Shown here piece after piece: positions 42,805-51,688 of a stretch of 56,514 bases of DNA (positions are counted from its first letter, which is position 1; each line of letters starts with the position of its first letter). A model generated the notes under the pieces. The model was given only the letters and a program-made list of their open reading frames with translations, searched no databases and was not told where the DNA came from. A program made the translations under genes and the position numbers. The stretch comes from Vibrionales bacterium SWAT-3 (GTDB taxonomy: Bacteria; Pseudomonadota; Gammaproteobacteria; Enterobacterales; Vibrionaceae), in contig AAZW01000032.1 of the NCBI GenBank assembly GCA_000169995.1, positions 1-56,514 of the forward strand. The letters run 5' to 3'.

Positions 42805-43053
42805 TTAAGTACCAAGGATCTGTAACGGTAGGCTTAGTAGCTGGTCGCCTGTAGAAGCAAAATACCAAATAACGCCGATCAAACTAGAAACCAGGCCAAC
42901 ATACCAAAGGAAGGAAGCCACCTGTCCATATCTATCTAGTGGTAATAAGTGGCTATGGTGGCGCCCTCTCCATTCAAACAGAATTTCGACGCTACCCATA
43001 ATCAATAAGAAGCCAAACAGCGTTAGATTCAACTGATAACTTAGAATAGACAT
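42805..43053 (-). pseudogene. 3' fragment of M50 site-2 protease gene, cut off by IS110 insertion
   Basis: The 82 residues from ATG 43053 contain two hydrophobic helices and the polar loop FEWRGRHHSHLLPLDRYGQ. Joined directly to the fragment at 44606-45448 (ending VGGVD) the frame is continuous, giving an M50 protein of about 363 residues. Thus this is not an independent gene. The GGGGG before the ATG comes from the IS end and only mimics a ribosome-binding site, though it might drive translation of the fragment. Confidence 0.85.
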
Positions 43054-43072
43054 AATGACCCCCACGAAAGGT

Positions 43073-43150
43073 GCTAGCCTCCAATATCGTGGGTTAGCTT
43101 TAAGCCAGAGCCATAATTAGTGCGTCAAACAACTAAATTTGGAGGCTAGC
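43073..43150 (+). promoter_or_regulatory. 12-bp inverted repeat covering the transposase ribosome-binding site
   Basis: GCTAGCCTCCAA (43073-43084) and TTGGAGGCTAGC (43139-43150) are exact reverse complements. The right arm contains GGAG and abuts the transposase ATG. In RNA the arm would hide the ribosome-binding site; in DNA it could be a repressor or transposase site. Confidence 0.75.
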
Positions 43151-44305
43151 ATGAGTAAAGATAGCATAATTTTCATTGGCTTAGATACGCATAAGTCATT
43201 TATTCAAGTCGCTGTTTTACAAGAACATCGAGGGGCAAACCCACAACACCTTGGCCGTATTAAATCTAACAAGTCCGCGCTTATTAAATTAGCCAGACAA
43301 CTGCAATCCAAGTATCCAAAAGCCACTCTGCACTTTGTCTATGAAGCAGGACCGTGTGGTTACTGGACTTATCGCCTGATTACGAGCCTTGGACACTGCT
43401 GCTATGTCGTCGCTCCATCACTTATACCTAAGAAGCCAGGCGATAAAGTTAAAACTGACAAACGAGACGCAGCAAAGCTCGCCAAGCTGTTAAAAGCCGA
43501 AGAGCTTACACCCATCTATGTACCAGAAGCCGAAGATGAAGCTATTCGAGATCTCTCGCGTGCCAGAGAAACGGCAATGAAAGATCTCAAAGACGCAAAG
43601 TTCCAACTCAAAGGCTTTCTTCTTCGCAATAATATCCAAGCGACGGTCAATGATAACTGGTCTAAAAAGCATCTACGGTGGCTGACCGACCTCATTCTTC
43701 CTCACCATAGTCAACAAATCGTCTTGCAAGAGATGATCATTACAATCAATGAGCGGATACAGCGGCTGCAACGACTCGATAATGAACTGCTCCATCAGGT
43801 CAAAAACTGGCGATACTATCCTGTTGTGAAAGCCATTCAAGCTATGCGGGGTGTTAGGTTACTCGTAGCTCTTGGCACAATAGCTGAGCTGGGTGACTTA
43901 CGGCGGTTCGACCATCCAAGAAAGCTTATGGCTTACCTTGGGCTTGTTCCAACAGAAAACTCCAGTGGAGGTAAAACTCGTCGTGGCAGCTTAACAAAGT
44001 GTGGCAACAGTCGAGCCAGACGGTTACTCGTTGAAGGCGCACACACCTATAAGCATAAAGCGAACATATCTGTAGAGCTGCAACTAAGGCAAGAAGGGCT
44101 GCCTAAAGAGATAGTTGATATCGCTTGGCAAGCCCAGCAAAGGTTATGTCGTCGTTACCAACGACTATTACAAAAAGGTAAACACCGAAATGTCGTTGTG
44201 GTCGCCATCGCAAGAGAGATGATCGCTTACATCTGGGCCATTGCGCGTGAAGTTGTCATTAGCGACGTAGATCCTAGAACTCGAATCGCTCGTTTACCGG
44301 CATGA
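43151..44305 (+). CDS. IS110-family transposase (DEDD/Ser recombinase)
   Basis: The 384-residue protein starts at ATG 43151, with GGAG 6 nt upstream (a TTG at 43139 is unlikely). The RuvC-like DEDD residues are Asp12 (IGLDTHKS), Glu65 (YEAGPCG), Asp103 and Asp106 (KTDKRDA). The C-terminal Tnp domain contains RGVRLLVA-type helices, LGLVPTENSSGGKTRRGSLT with the likely nucleophile at Ser271/272, and TKCGNSRARR. All key residues are present. The family moves through bridge-RNA-guided recombination without DDE chemistry. Confidence 0.95.
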   Translation: MSKDSIIFIGLDTHKSFIQVAVLQEHRGANPQHLGRIKSNKSALIKLARQLQSKYPKATLHFVYEAGPCGYWTYRLITSLGHCCYVVAPSLIPKKPGDKVKTDKRDAAKLAKLLKAEELTPIYVPEAEDEAIRDLSRARETAMKDLKDAKFQLKGFLLRNNIQATVNDNWSKKHLRWLTDLILPHHSQQIVLQEMIITINERIQRLQRLDNELLHQVKNWRYYPVVKAIQAMRGVRLLVALGTIAELGDLRRFDHPRKLMAYLGLVPTENSSGGKTRRGSLTKCGNSRARRLLVEGAHTYKHKANISVELQLRQEGLPKEIVDIAWQAQQRLCRRYQRLLQKGKHRNVVVVAIAREMIAYIWAIAREVVISDVDPRTRIARLPA

Positions 44306-44594
44306 AGACAGAATTAGTGTTATCGCATTGGATAAAGCATCGGGAGTGGCACAAACACCGACGGCGTTAGGACGGCAATATAGCTTCGGCTGTATTGAAC
44401 CACGAGCATAGACTGAAGACAGGTGCTACGACGGAACAAGTAAGGTAGGCTCTACTCATCAAACGATGAGCAATCCACGTATATCAGCATGAGAACCGAC
44501 GACATTACTTGCTTCATCTATGCGGTAACACTATCCCAAAATGAACAAAGGCTCTGAAATGAGGGAGCAGAAACTTCTACGTTTTTAATTGACA
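44306..44594 (+). ncRNA. Candidate bridge-RNA region of the IS110 element
   Basis: This 3' non-coding part shows a perfect-to-wobble hairpin CAATATAGC-TTCG-GCTGTATTG (44376-44397) and a second hairpin CTCATC-AAAC-GATGAG (44455-44470). The first is flanked by CGGCGTT (44362-44368), the reverse complement of the right target flank 44609-44615, and by ATAGAC (44408-44413), identical to the left flank 43046-43051. This is the topology of a target-binding loop. RNA ends and promoter are not determined. Confidence 0.45.
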
Positions 44595-45448
44595 GTGGGG
44601 GTCATATCAACGCCGCCTACAGCCGCTGCGACACATAGAACGATACCGAGCACACTGTTCATCGAAAAGCTGATACTTTTTAGAACATGACCACCATCAA
44701 GCGGCAAAATCGGCAGTAGGTTGAATAAGTTAAGTAAGGCATTAAATACCGCAAGACCTGCAAAGAACATCTCACCTGTCACCCAATACAACACGGTGAA
44801 CACAAGCGATAATATCAGTCCAAACAAAGGCCCCATGATTGAGATAACCACATCTTGCCATCGTGTATTAATCTTTTCATCAGAGAGTGCTAAGCCACCA
44901 AGGAATGGGATTAGATAAATACCTTTCGTTTTCATACCGAAGTATTTCATGGCTCTGATATGTCCATATTCATGGAACATCAAGCAAGAGATCAAAGCGA
45001 GAGCAAACTGAATAGAAAATAGCCACGAATATGCCGCTAAACTTGCTGATGCGAGCACTACTTTAATCAACTTAGCACTCTTTAGTGCTTTCATTCCAAG
45101 TGATACTAACCCAATCAGGCTAAAGTGCTTTTCAGGTTTAGGTGCCACAACCGGAGTTTGCTGCTCGATGTCTTTAGTATTACGACTTCCTTCGGTAACG
45201 ACTTGTCCGTTAACTAGCGCCTTATAAACCATCTCAAAAGGTTGCCACTGAACCGTAGATTCCACGTGACACTGCAACGTTTCTTCGCCAGAACGAAGCA
45301 TGAATGTATGTGTTCGCACATCACCATCTTCCGAAGTCGCATCTAATTGAGACACTAGTGTATTGTCCCAAAATAGCTGCTGCCACCCTGCCATCGATCC
45401 TTCTAAACGAAGCGGTTTACCAAGAAACTCTATCGCGAGTAATTCCAA
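44585..45448 (-). pseudogene. 5' fragment of M50 site-2 protease-like gene interrupted by IS110
   Basis: Native sequence runs from ATG 45448 to about 44606 (281 residues); the last residues and stop at 44585 come from the IS end. It keeps the zinc motif HEYGH (159-163) and the second-site LPLDGG (249-253), with membrane segments around 130-155, 200-225 and 228-250. The lost part is two further helices now at 42805-43053. The truncated product could be partly folded, but normal M50 function is likely lost. The neighbouring cytoplasmic N-terminal domain (1-110) is not recognised. Confidence 0.85.
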
Positions 45449-45806
45449 ACTATAAATTCCAATTAAATGACCATCAAAATGAGCCGATATTATGCCGATT
45501 TAGGTAATGACGGTAAACAGAAACAAAATTGTTACATATCGAGTTGTTGAACACTATTTATACCGCAACGATGCATAAACACTCTGGTCACACCTCCAAC
45601 CACAAATAAATCATTGATTGTGTTTATAATATTGATGTTAAAGTGCCGCCCCTCAAAAATATAAGTTCACAAAATAACAACTCTTTCTTTGACTTTATAT
45701 AAAACATGAATTTAACATGCTGTTTACATTGGAGCTTCGACACCAAAAATGCTCAGTGTGTTTTCAAACCATAATAACGAAATTAGATGCCCTAGGAGGG
45801 TCAAGG
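45449..45806. other. Intergenic region upstream of fadL
   Basis: This 358-bp divergent region should carry promoters for the M50 gene and for fadL-volA. It contains a FadR-like operator and AT-rich sequence before fadL. I see no small gene with a credible start signal. Confidence 0.6.
45583..45599. promoter_or_regulatory. Candidate FadR operator
   Basis: TCTGGTCACACCTCCAA contains TGGTCACACCT, matching the FadR core TGGTCNGACCT at all but one position. FadR control fits a fatty-acid porin with its lysophospholipase partner. The site is about 210 bp upstream of the start codon, somewhat far for direct repression. Confidence 0.4.
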
Positions 45807-47066
45807 ATGAAAACAATACAACGCTCTCTCGTTTCACTTTCGGTGCTATTTGCATGTAATTCACTTGCCGCTGGCTTCCAAGTTGCTGAGCATTCTGCCT
45901 CAGGCCTTGGTCGCTCGTTTTCAGGTGAAGGTGCAGTAGCTGACAACGCGAGTGTACTAGCGAGAAACCCCGCCGCAATGACCCTATTTGATACAGCCCA
46001 GTTTTCAGGCGCGGTTTCTATCGTTGATCCAGAAGTAGACATCACACAGAAAAATGTCCCAGGTTCTGGCGGTCAGAGTCAGAAGTCCAGTGATGTTGCG
46101 CCTCTGCAAGTTGTTCCAGCTGCTTACTACATTAGTCCAATCAATGATAAATGGGCTTGGGGTATCGGTATGTTCTCAAACTATGGTGTAGCGACTGACT
46201 ACCCAGACGATATCTATGCTGGTGATCTCGCCGGTGATACTTCTCTGATCTCTGTTAACATCAATCCAAACGTAGCATATCGAATTAACCAACAATTCAG
46301 CGTTGGTGTTGGCGTGAACTTTGTTTACGCTGAGGCAGAACTGAACCGTCACCAAGGTTCAATTTCTAACATTACCGGTGATCCGGCTTCTACCAAGCTG
46401 GTTAGCATGACGGGTGAAACTTTTGCATTCGGTTGGAACGTTGGTGCGCTATATGAGCTAAACGAAAACAATCGCTTCGCTATCGCCTATCGCTCTGAAG
46501 TCGACCTAGATTTTGATGATGGTGACTTTAACGATTACACCGGAAGCATCGTACAAGGCAGTGCTACATCTACGACAGGTCGTCTTAAGATCACGTTACC
46601 TTCGATTATAGAAATCTCCGCTTTTCACCAACTGACTGACCAGTGGGCAATTCACTACGGTTGGCAGCAAACGGGTTGGAGTAGCTTCAAAGAACTTAAA
46701 GCAACCAGTCCAGATTGTGTAAATGGTGAATGTTTCAAAAAGACTGAACACTACGACGATAACAACCGTTACTCATTGGGTGCGACTTATCAACTGAACC
46801 AAGCGTGGACTCTGCGAGCTGGTCTTGCATACGACGAACAAGCGGGTGAAGCGACATTAAGTATCCCTGATAGTGATCGTTTCTGGTACAGCGCTGGTTT
46901 AACTTACCAGTACAGCCCTAACCTTTCGTTCGATGCTGGTTTTGCCCTTGTACAAAGTAAAGATGGTGACTTCAAAGAAACCAATGAACTAGGCCAAGAG
47001 CTTGAGTTCTCTGGCGATGCAGTTGCGTACCTATCTGCGATTCAAATGAACTACACCTTCAACTAA
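45807..47066 (+). CDS. fadL: FadL-family long-chain fatty acid outer-membrane transporter
   Basis: The 419-residue precursor starts at ATG 45807 (AGGAGG 7 nt upstream); the frame is open further back but without a signal sequence. The signal peptide ends NSLA (about residue 21). The mature N-terminus GFQVAEHSASGLGRSFSGEGAVADNASVLARNPA is the hatch sequence of the FadL/OMPP1 family. The barrel ends in Phe-Asn. It admits long-chain fatty acids by lateral diffusion. The volA-like gene follows after 15 bp, as in V. cholerae. Confidence 0.95.
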   Translation: MKTIQRSLVSLSVLFACNSLAAGFQVAEHSASGLGRSFSGEGAVADNASVLARNPAAMTLFDTAQFSGAVSIVDPEVDITQKNVPGSGGQSQKSSDVAPLQVVPAAYYISPINDKWAWGIGMFSNYGVATDYPDDIYAGDLAGDTSLISVNINPNVAYRINQQFSVGVGVNFVYAEAELNRHQGSISNITGDPASTKLVSMTGETFAFGWNVGALYELNENNRFAIAYRSEVDLDFDDGDFNDYTGSIVQGSATSTTGRLKITLPSIIEISAFHQLTDQWAIHYGWQQTGWSSFKELKATSPDCVNGECFKKTEHYDDNNRYSLGATYQLNQAWTLRAGLAYDEQAGEATLSIPDSDRFWYSAGLTYQYSPNLSFDAGFALVQSKDGDFKETNELGQELEFSGDAVAYLSAIQMNYTFN

Positions 47067-47081
47067 ACGGAATTACAAAAC

Positions 47082-49514
47082 ATGAAAAAGTTATTTAATG
47101 TTTCGCTGCTTGCTTCAGCAATGTTTCTTGCTGGTTGTGGTGACGACTCATCAAGCTCTGGCGCATCAACCGCAATTCAATATGAGCAATATATTCAAGA
47201 TTCACTTGCTCAAGCGACTAGCATCAAGTTTCAGTTAACAGGTGCAGATGTCGCAGTGCCTCTTCCAAGCTTTGCGTTGATGGATACGACAGACGGCACA
47301 CTGGGTCTGCCGACTAGCGGTGATGACTCATTGACCAACCCTATCGCAGCAATGAACACTATGGACGGTTGGTCGACCTCTATGCCGATCATCATGGATT
47401 TTGAAGGTACTGGTTTAGCGGATGGTGTTGCGACTGGTGGCGTTTACCTTTTAAAACTTAGTGGTTCACTTACATCTGAGACCACACCAAGCGTTACCAA
47501 AGTATTAACGCTTGGTAACGAATTCAATGTTCTATCTAGTGCTACAACTGATACATTCACGATCGTATTTAACGAATCACTTGATGCATCCAGTGAGTAT
47601 GTGTTGGCACTATCAAATGAACTAACAGATGTTAACGGCGACCCTGTGGGTATGTCGGCGAGTTACGCTGCACTCAAATCGAGTGCCGTGATTTATACCG
47701 AAGGTAGCCTTGCGCAAGCTCAACAAGTCACTCAAGGGGTTGAGAAGATCTTCGCTGGCGCGACAGCAGCAGGTGCAATTAACCTAGATACAGAGAACAT
47801 CATTTATTCAACTTGGTTTACTACTGAGTCTGTTGGAGACACGCTATTTGCTACTAAAGGCGCTACGGCAACAGGATTGGCAGCGACAAACCTAAATGGT
47901 GTCTGGAAAGGCAGCGCAAACCCTAACTCTGTCGATCTTACGGCAGCTTACACAATGCGATTCGGTTCTACAGAACTTTTCACTACAGCATTAGCAAACG
48001 ATGCAGACTTCGATAAATATGTTGCAGGTGGCGACGCGACAACTATCGCTACTCTGAAGGGTGCGATTAACGGACTATACGGTGCGACTGACAACGTTGA
48101 TGTGACTCAGGGTTTTGTTCAGTTACCTTATTACCTAGAAACCAGCACTGGCGAATGGAATTCTCAACCATTCGAATCAGGTATGCCTAGCTTAGCTAAA
48201 GTATCAAATGCTCTAAGTGATGCTAACGAGCAAGCTAACATGGCTGCACAATTAGTTGCTGCAGGTATCGATACTAGTGTATTAGCGACTAACCAAACAG
48301 AACAACTTAAACTGGTTGGCCTAAACCTGACTTTAGCAGATGGTTCACCACTTGATAGCGAAAGAGTTATTACGAAATACTCTCCAGTTCCTCAGGTAAA
48401 ATCATTAGAGTCTGTAGAGTTTTTGTTATTTACACCTAATGGTGCAGATCCTACTGATGTGGTGATTTACCAACACGGTATAACCTCTGCTAAAGAAAAT
48501 GCTTATGCGTTCGCTTACAATTTAGCGAGAGCTGGCGTTGCTGTTATCGCAATTGACTTACCAATACATGGTACGCGCAGCCTAGATGATACCCGTTCAG
48601 CAAACGCAGATGTGTTGGCTTACTTGAACCTTGCTAACCTACCTGTAGCTCGCGATAACGTACGCCAAAGTGCGTTAGACGTAATGGGCTTAAGAGCATC
48701 GTTAACCGCTTCTTTGCAAGCAGGTTTATTTGCTAGTTCACCTTTGAAAGGATTTAACATCGCGACAGGCTCACAAGTTAAATTTCTAGGTCATTCGTTA
48801 GGTGGAATTGTTGGAACAACTGCAGTTGCATCCTCCAACCGTACGTTAGGTAGCGCAACTGCGGATGCTCTCTATTCATTCAGTGCTGCCGCTATCGAAA
48901 ACTCTGGCGGTCAAATATCTAACCTTCTACTAGGTTCAACTAACTTTGGCCCACAAGTTAAGCATAACGTAGCTTTGGGTGCTTCCACCGAATACGCAAG
49001 TTTCGCCAGCGCAAACTGTACAGGTTTAACAGATCAAGTCTGTTATAAAACGTTTTATGATCATGCGACTGAGACACAAAAAGCAGCAATGACCGCAGCA
49101 TTTCAACAGTTTGCGTATGCTGCACAAACCGTGTTAGATACCATTGACCCTTACACAAATGCTGATTACTTGCTAGAAGCTCCTACTCAGATGCCAATTT
49201 ACATGGGTCAAGTGCAAGGTGACGAAACGGTGCCAAACACCGTTGCGGATGCCCCGTTTGCAGGAACTACACCACTTGCTACAAAACTTGGCTTAACCGT
49301 TTTAGATGCAAGCAATACAACGCCAAACGGGACCAACGACTTTGTTAAATTTGGCAAAGAGGCTGACCATAGTACATTTGTTGCTCCGCAAGATGACACT
49401 AAGCCTCTACCATTAGATTTAAACCATCACGTTAGCATGCAGACACAAGCTGTTGACTTCTTAATAGATAACGCTTTAACTGCAGCGTCTATTACCGATT
49501 CTGTATTGGAATAG
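47082..49514 (+). CDS. volA: VolA-like surface lysophospholipase lipoprotein
   Basis: The 810-residue precursor has lipobox FLAGC (Cys19). A long N-terminal beta-rich region (about 30-430) precedes an alpha/beta-hydrolase domain (about 450-800) with the oxyanion segment YQHGITSAKENAY, the nucleophile elbow GHSLGG (Ser572) and a C-terminal His in NHHVSMQ. V. cholerae VolA is an outer-membrane lysophospholipase that frees fatty acids for the co-transcribed FadL. The same gene order here supports that role. Some motifs are shared with the Pla-1/Lip lipase family. Confidence 0.92.
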   Translation: MKKLFNVSLLASAMFLAGCGDDSSSSGASTAIQYEQYIQDSLAQATSIKFQLTGADVAVPLPSFALMDTTDGTLGLPTSGDDSLTNPIAAMNTMDGWSTSMPIIMDFEGTGLADGVATGGVYLLKLSGSLTSETTPSVTKVLTLGNEFNVLSSATTDTFTIVFNESLDASSEYVLALSNELTDVNGDPVGMSASYAALKSSAVIYTEGSLAQAQQVTQGVEKIFAGATAAGAINLDTENIIYSTWFTTESVGDTLFATKGATATGLAATNLNGVWKGSANPNSVDLTAAYTMRFGSTELFTTALANDADFDKYVAGGDATTIATLKGAINGLYGATDNVDVTQGFVQLPYYLETSTGEWNSQPFESGMPSLAKVSNALSDANEQANMAAQLVAAGIDTSVLATNQTEQLKLVGLNLTLADGSPLDSERVITKYSPVPQVKSLESVEFLLFTPNGADPTDVVIYQHGITSAKENAYAFAYNLARAGVAVIAIDLPIHGTRSLDDTRSANADVLAYLNLANLPVARDNVRQSALDVMGLRASLTASLQAGLFASSPLKGFNIATGSQVKFLGHSLGGIVGTTAVASSNRTLGSATADALYSFSAAAIENSGGQISNLLLGSTNFGPQVKHNVALGASTEYASFASANCTGLTDQVCYKTFYDHATETQKAAMTAAFQQFAYAAQTVLDTIDPYTNADYLLEAPTQMPIYMGQVQGDETVPNTVADAPFAGTTPLATKLGLTVLDASNTTPNGTNDFVKFGKEADHSTFVAPQDDTKPLPLDLNHHVSMQTQAVDFLIDNALTAASITDSVLE

Positions 49515-49535
49515 TAACGAACTCAAAATGAAACC

Positions 49536-49566
49536 AAATGCCAGCCTAACCGCTGGCATTTTTGTA
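49536..49566 (+). terminator. fadL-volA terminator
   Basis: AAATGCCAGC/GCTGGCATTT with loop CTAACC lies 22 bp after the volA stop. Confidence 0.88.
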
Positions 49567-49736
49567 TCCGCAATCTTTACCTAAGCCTAATTAACCGTTT
49601 GCATAAAACTTTAAAACACAAATGGTTGATCTCAGCTAAAATTAATCAAGACAGAATACCGTACGACCTCTTTCTTTATTGCCAATAAAGTGGATAATAG
49701 CCCCGTAAATTAATACCTAATAAATGTGAGTCCATT

Positions 49737-50294
49737 ATGTCTTCTGAAGCTACTATGCTAGAACGCTGCCAATCTAAATGTGAACTATGTGGTTCTGATT
49801 CTTCTCTTACTGCATACGCAGTACCGCCACACAGCCACGTAACAGTGGATCACGGCATCATGGTATGTGACAAATGTCTTGGTGAGATTGACGAACCTAA
49901 AGATATTAACCACTGGCGCTGCCTAACTGACAGCATGTGGAGCCAAGAAGCCCCTGTTCAAGTAACAGCATGGCGCCAACTAACTCGTCTTAACTCAGAG
50001 AGCTGGGCTCAAGACGCGCTAGATATGATGTACATGGAAGAAGAAACATCAGTATGGGCACAAATCGGCATGTCTGCCGATGATAAGCCTCTTGATTGCA
50101 ACGGCGTTGAACTTAAAAAAGGTGACGACGTAACAGTAATCAAAGATCTTCCTGTTAAAGGTACTAACCAAGTAATCAAGCAAGGTACTGTTATCCGCGG
50201 TATCAGCGTTGGTGACGATCCTAAGCTTGTTTCTGGTAAAACTAACGGTGGTCAATCAATGTACGTGATCGCTGAGTACTGCCGTAAGAAGTAA
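49737..50294 (+). CDS. yjdM: PhnA/YjdM-family zinc-ribbon protein
   Basis: The 185-residue soluble protein has an N-terminal zinc ribbon (CQSKCELCGS, 11-20; VCDKCLG near 44-50) and a C-terminal SH3-like PhnA domain (about 115-183: DCNGVELKKGDDVTVIKDLPVKG, QSMYVIAEYCRKK). Despite the historical name it is not part of phosphonate C-P lyase. Function remains unclear. A single gene with its own terminator. Confidence 0.92.
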   Translation: MSSEATMLERCQSKCELCGSDSSLTAYAVPPHSHVTVDHGIMVCDKCLGEIDEPKDINHWRCLTDSMWSQEAPVQVTAWRQLTRLNSESWAQDALDMMYMEEETSVWAQIGMSADDKPLDCNGVELKKGDDVTVIKDLPVKGTNQVIKQGTVIRGISVGDDPKLVSGKTNGGQSMYVIAEYCRKK

Positions 50295-50313
50295 TCGCTT
50301 CTATTCAGAACGA

Positions 50314-50340
50314 AAAAAGGCGCTCGTTGAGCGCCTTTTT
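50314..50340 (+). terminator. yjdM terminator
   Basis: AAAAAGGCGCTC/GAGCGCCTTTTT with loop GTT; also usable by the converging LysR gene. Confidence 0.93.
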
Positions 50341-50354
50341 TATACCTGAGATTA

Positions 50355-51269
50355 TCATCGCTCAACGCTACCAATAAGCTGATCGCGATACTCCTTTATC
50401 ACCGAGACCAAAGAGCCTTTGATGGCACTGACTTGCTTAGAGTGGGGGCACCACAATGCGAAGCCAAATTTGAAGCCCTCTACCATTTGAGCGGAATGAA
50501 TCGGCTCTATTAAATGCGTTGAAAACTCTGAGTCGGTGAAAAAAGCCTTGGGTAGCAATGCCCAACCTAACCCCTCTTCAAGCATTCTGATAATTAGTGA
50601 CAGCTGGTCAATTTCTTCATAGTCAGAGCTAACAATAATCTTCTCTGCCATCCCTTCATCAACCAGCGATTTCAAAACAAACTGTTTCGAGTTTCTCAAA
50701 GCCACTAATACGTCGTCTTTGTCTATTTGAGAGAGCTCGCCAGCTTTTTGTGCGAACGGATAAAACTCAAAATGCCCTAGAAACGTCGAATCAAAACTGT
50801 GCATTGCTCGGCTATGATGTGCATTTACAAGCCCAAAGTGCAATTCTCCACTTTGTAACCCTGCCTTAATTTCCTTTTTATTCCTGATGACAAAATTAAC
50901 TCGCATCATTGGGAAGTCTTGTTTAAGTCGTTTACGTATATCCACTAGCACACCTTGTGGAACCATACTGGAGTACGCAATGGTGATGTTTTCTAAACCG
51001 CCATAAGAAAGGCTCGATGCAACCTTGTTGAAGGTGCGCGCCTGTTCGGTCATTTGCTTTGCGTAGTGGTAAAGGAGGTGCCCATCCTCTGTGGGCTCAA
51101 CAGAGCGACCCACTCTTTCAAACAGATTCACTGCAAGATGATCTTCCAAGTTACTAATTACCTGGCCCACGGTGGTTCTGTGCTTATTGAGTTTTACCGC
51201 AGCTTTGCTGAACGAAAGCTGTTCATAGACAGTCACAAACGCGAGAAGTTGTTCAATACTAAAGTTCAT
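50355..51269 (-). CDS. LysR-family regulator, AaeR-like
   Basis: The 304-residue protein starts at ATG 51269, giving the classic N-terminus MNFSIEQLLAFVTVYEQLSF; the frame extends 22 codons further without a start signal. The HTH is at residues 2-60 (SFSKAAVKLNKHRTTVGQVI) and the effector domain at about 90-290. It is divergent from an AaeXAB-like efflux operon, exactly as aaeR is in E. coli, which suggests it responds to an aromatic or phenolic acid. The 196-bp gap should hold its operator. Confidence 0.9.
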   Translation of the reverse strand: MNFSIEQLLAFVTVYEQLSFSKAAVKLNKHRTTVGQVISNLEDHLAVNLFERVGRSVEPTEDGHLLYHYAKQMTEQARTFNKVASSLSYGGLENITIAYSSMVPQGVLVDIRKRLKQDFPMMRVNFVIRNKKEIKAGLQSGELHFGLVNAHHSRAMHSFDSTFLGHFEFYPFAQKAGELSQIDKDDVLVALRNSKQFVLKSLVDEGMAEKIIVSSDYEEIDQLSLIIRMLEEGLGWALLPKAFFTDSEFSTHLIEPIHSAQMVEGFKFGFALWCPHSKQVSAIKGSLVSVIKEYRDQLIGSVER

Positions 51270-51465
51270 TTTGATGTGCTCGCTTCTTAATAATTCAATA
51301 AGTTCAAAGTGAGATAGAAAAATTATCGACCTCACCTTTACCGCTTTAAACTTCAGTATATACCTTAATTCATTTCATTTGATGGATTTGATCCTCTATA
51401 AGCGAGTTTTAGTATTTCTTTCTTTCATTTATCGTTGTCTTCTTCAGATGTTAGAGAATCAAAAC

Positions 51466-51678
51466 ATGAATACTATGCCGCACGAGCTTGTTTGGGGTGA
51501 AGTCTATTTCCCCCCGTTTTTATTGGTTATCGCTTTAGCTTACGCATTAACAATGGTCACGGGGTCGCTCGCAACCAAGTTCGGGTTACATAAGTTTGTC
51601 GCTTTTCCTGCGATTGCGGAGATTTGCTTAGTCGTACTGTTTACGGGCGTGATCGGCCTATTCATTCCCATTTTATAA
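51466..51678 (+). CDS. AaeX-like small membrane protein (DUF1656)
   Basis: The 70-residue protein has two hydrophobic helices (about 17-38 and 48-68) and the DUF1656 opening MPHELVWGEVYFPPFLL. It starts at ATG 51466, since the frame further back lacks the family sequence. AaeX is the small first subunit of the p-hydroxybenzoic-acid efflux system. The next gene begins 10 bp downstream. Confidence 0.85.
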   Translation: MNTMPHELVWGEVYFPPFLLVIALAYALTMVTGSLATKFGLHKFVAFPAIAEICLVVLFTGVIGLFIPIL

Positions 51679-51688
51679 GGCACCTCAC

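Larger units (their letters stand above)
43054..44605 (+). mobile_element. IS110-family element with IS1111-like ends
   Basis: The ends carry an 11-bp inverted repeat, ATGACCCCCAC (43055-43065) and GTGGGGGTCAT (44595-44605), as in the IS1111 subgroup. No target duplication is needed: removing 43054-44605 restores the M50 frame. The transposase is intact. A short 5' leader (about 97 bp) contains a 12-bp inverted repeat, and about 290 bp of structured non-coding DNA follow the transposase, where IS1111-type elements keep their bridge RNA. Confidence 0.88.

Noticed and set aside
42805..43065. Independent small membrane protein gene starting GTG/ATG with a GGGGG ribosome-binding site
   Set aside because: The sequence continues the M50 frame across the IS110 insertion; the apparent start signal belongs to the IS end.
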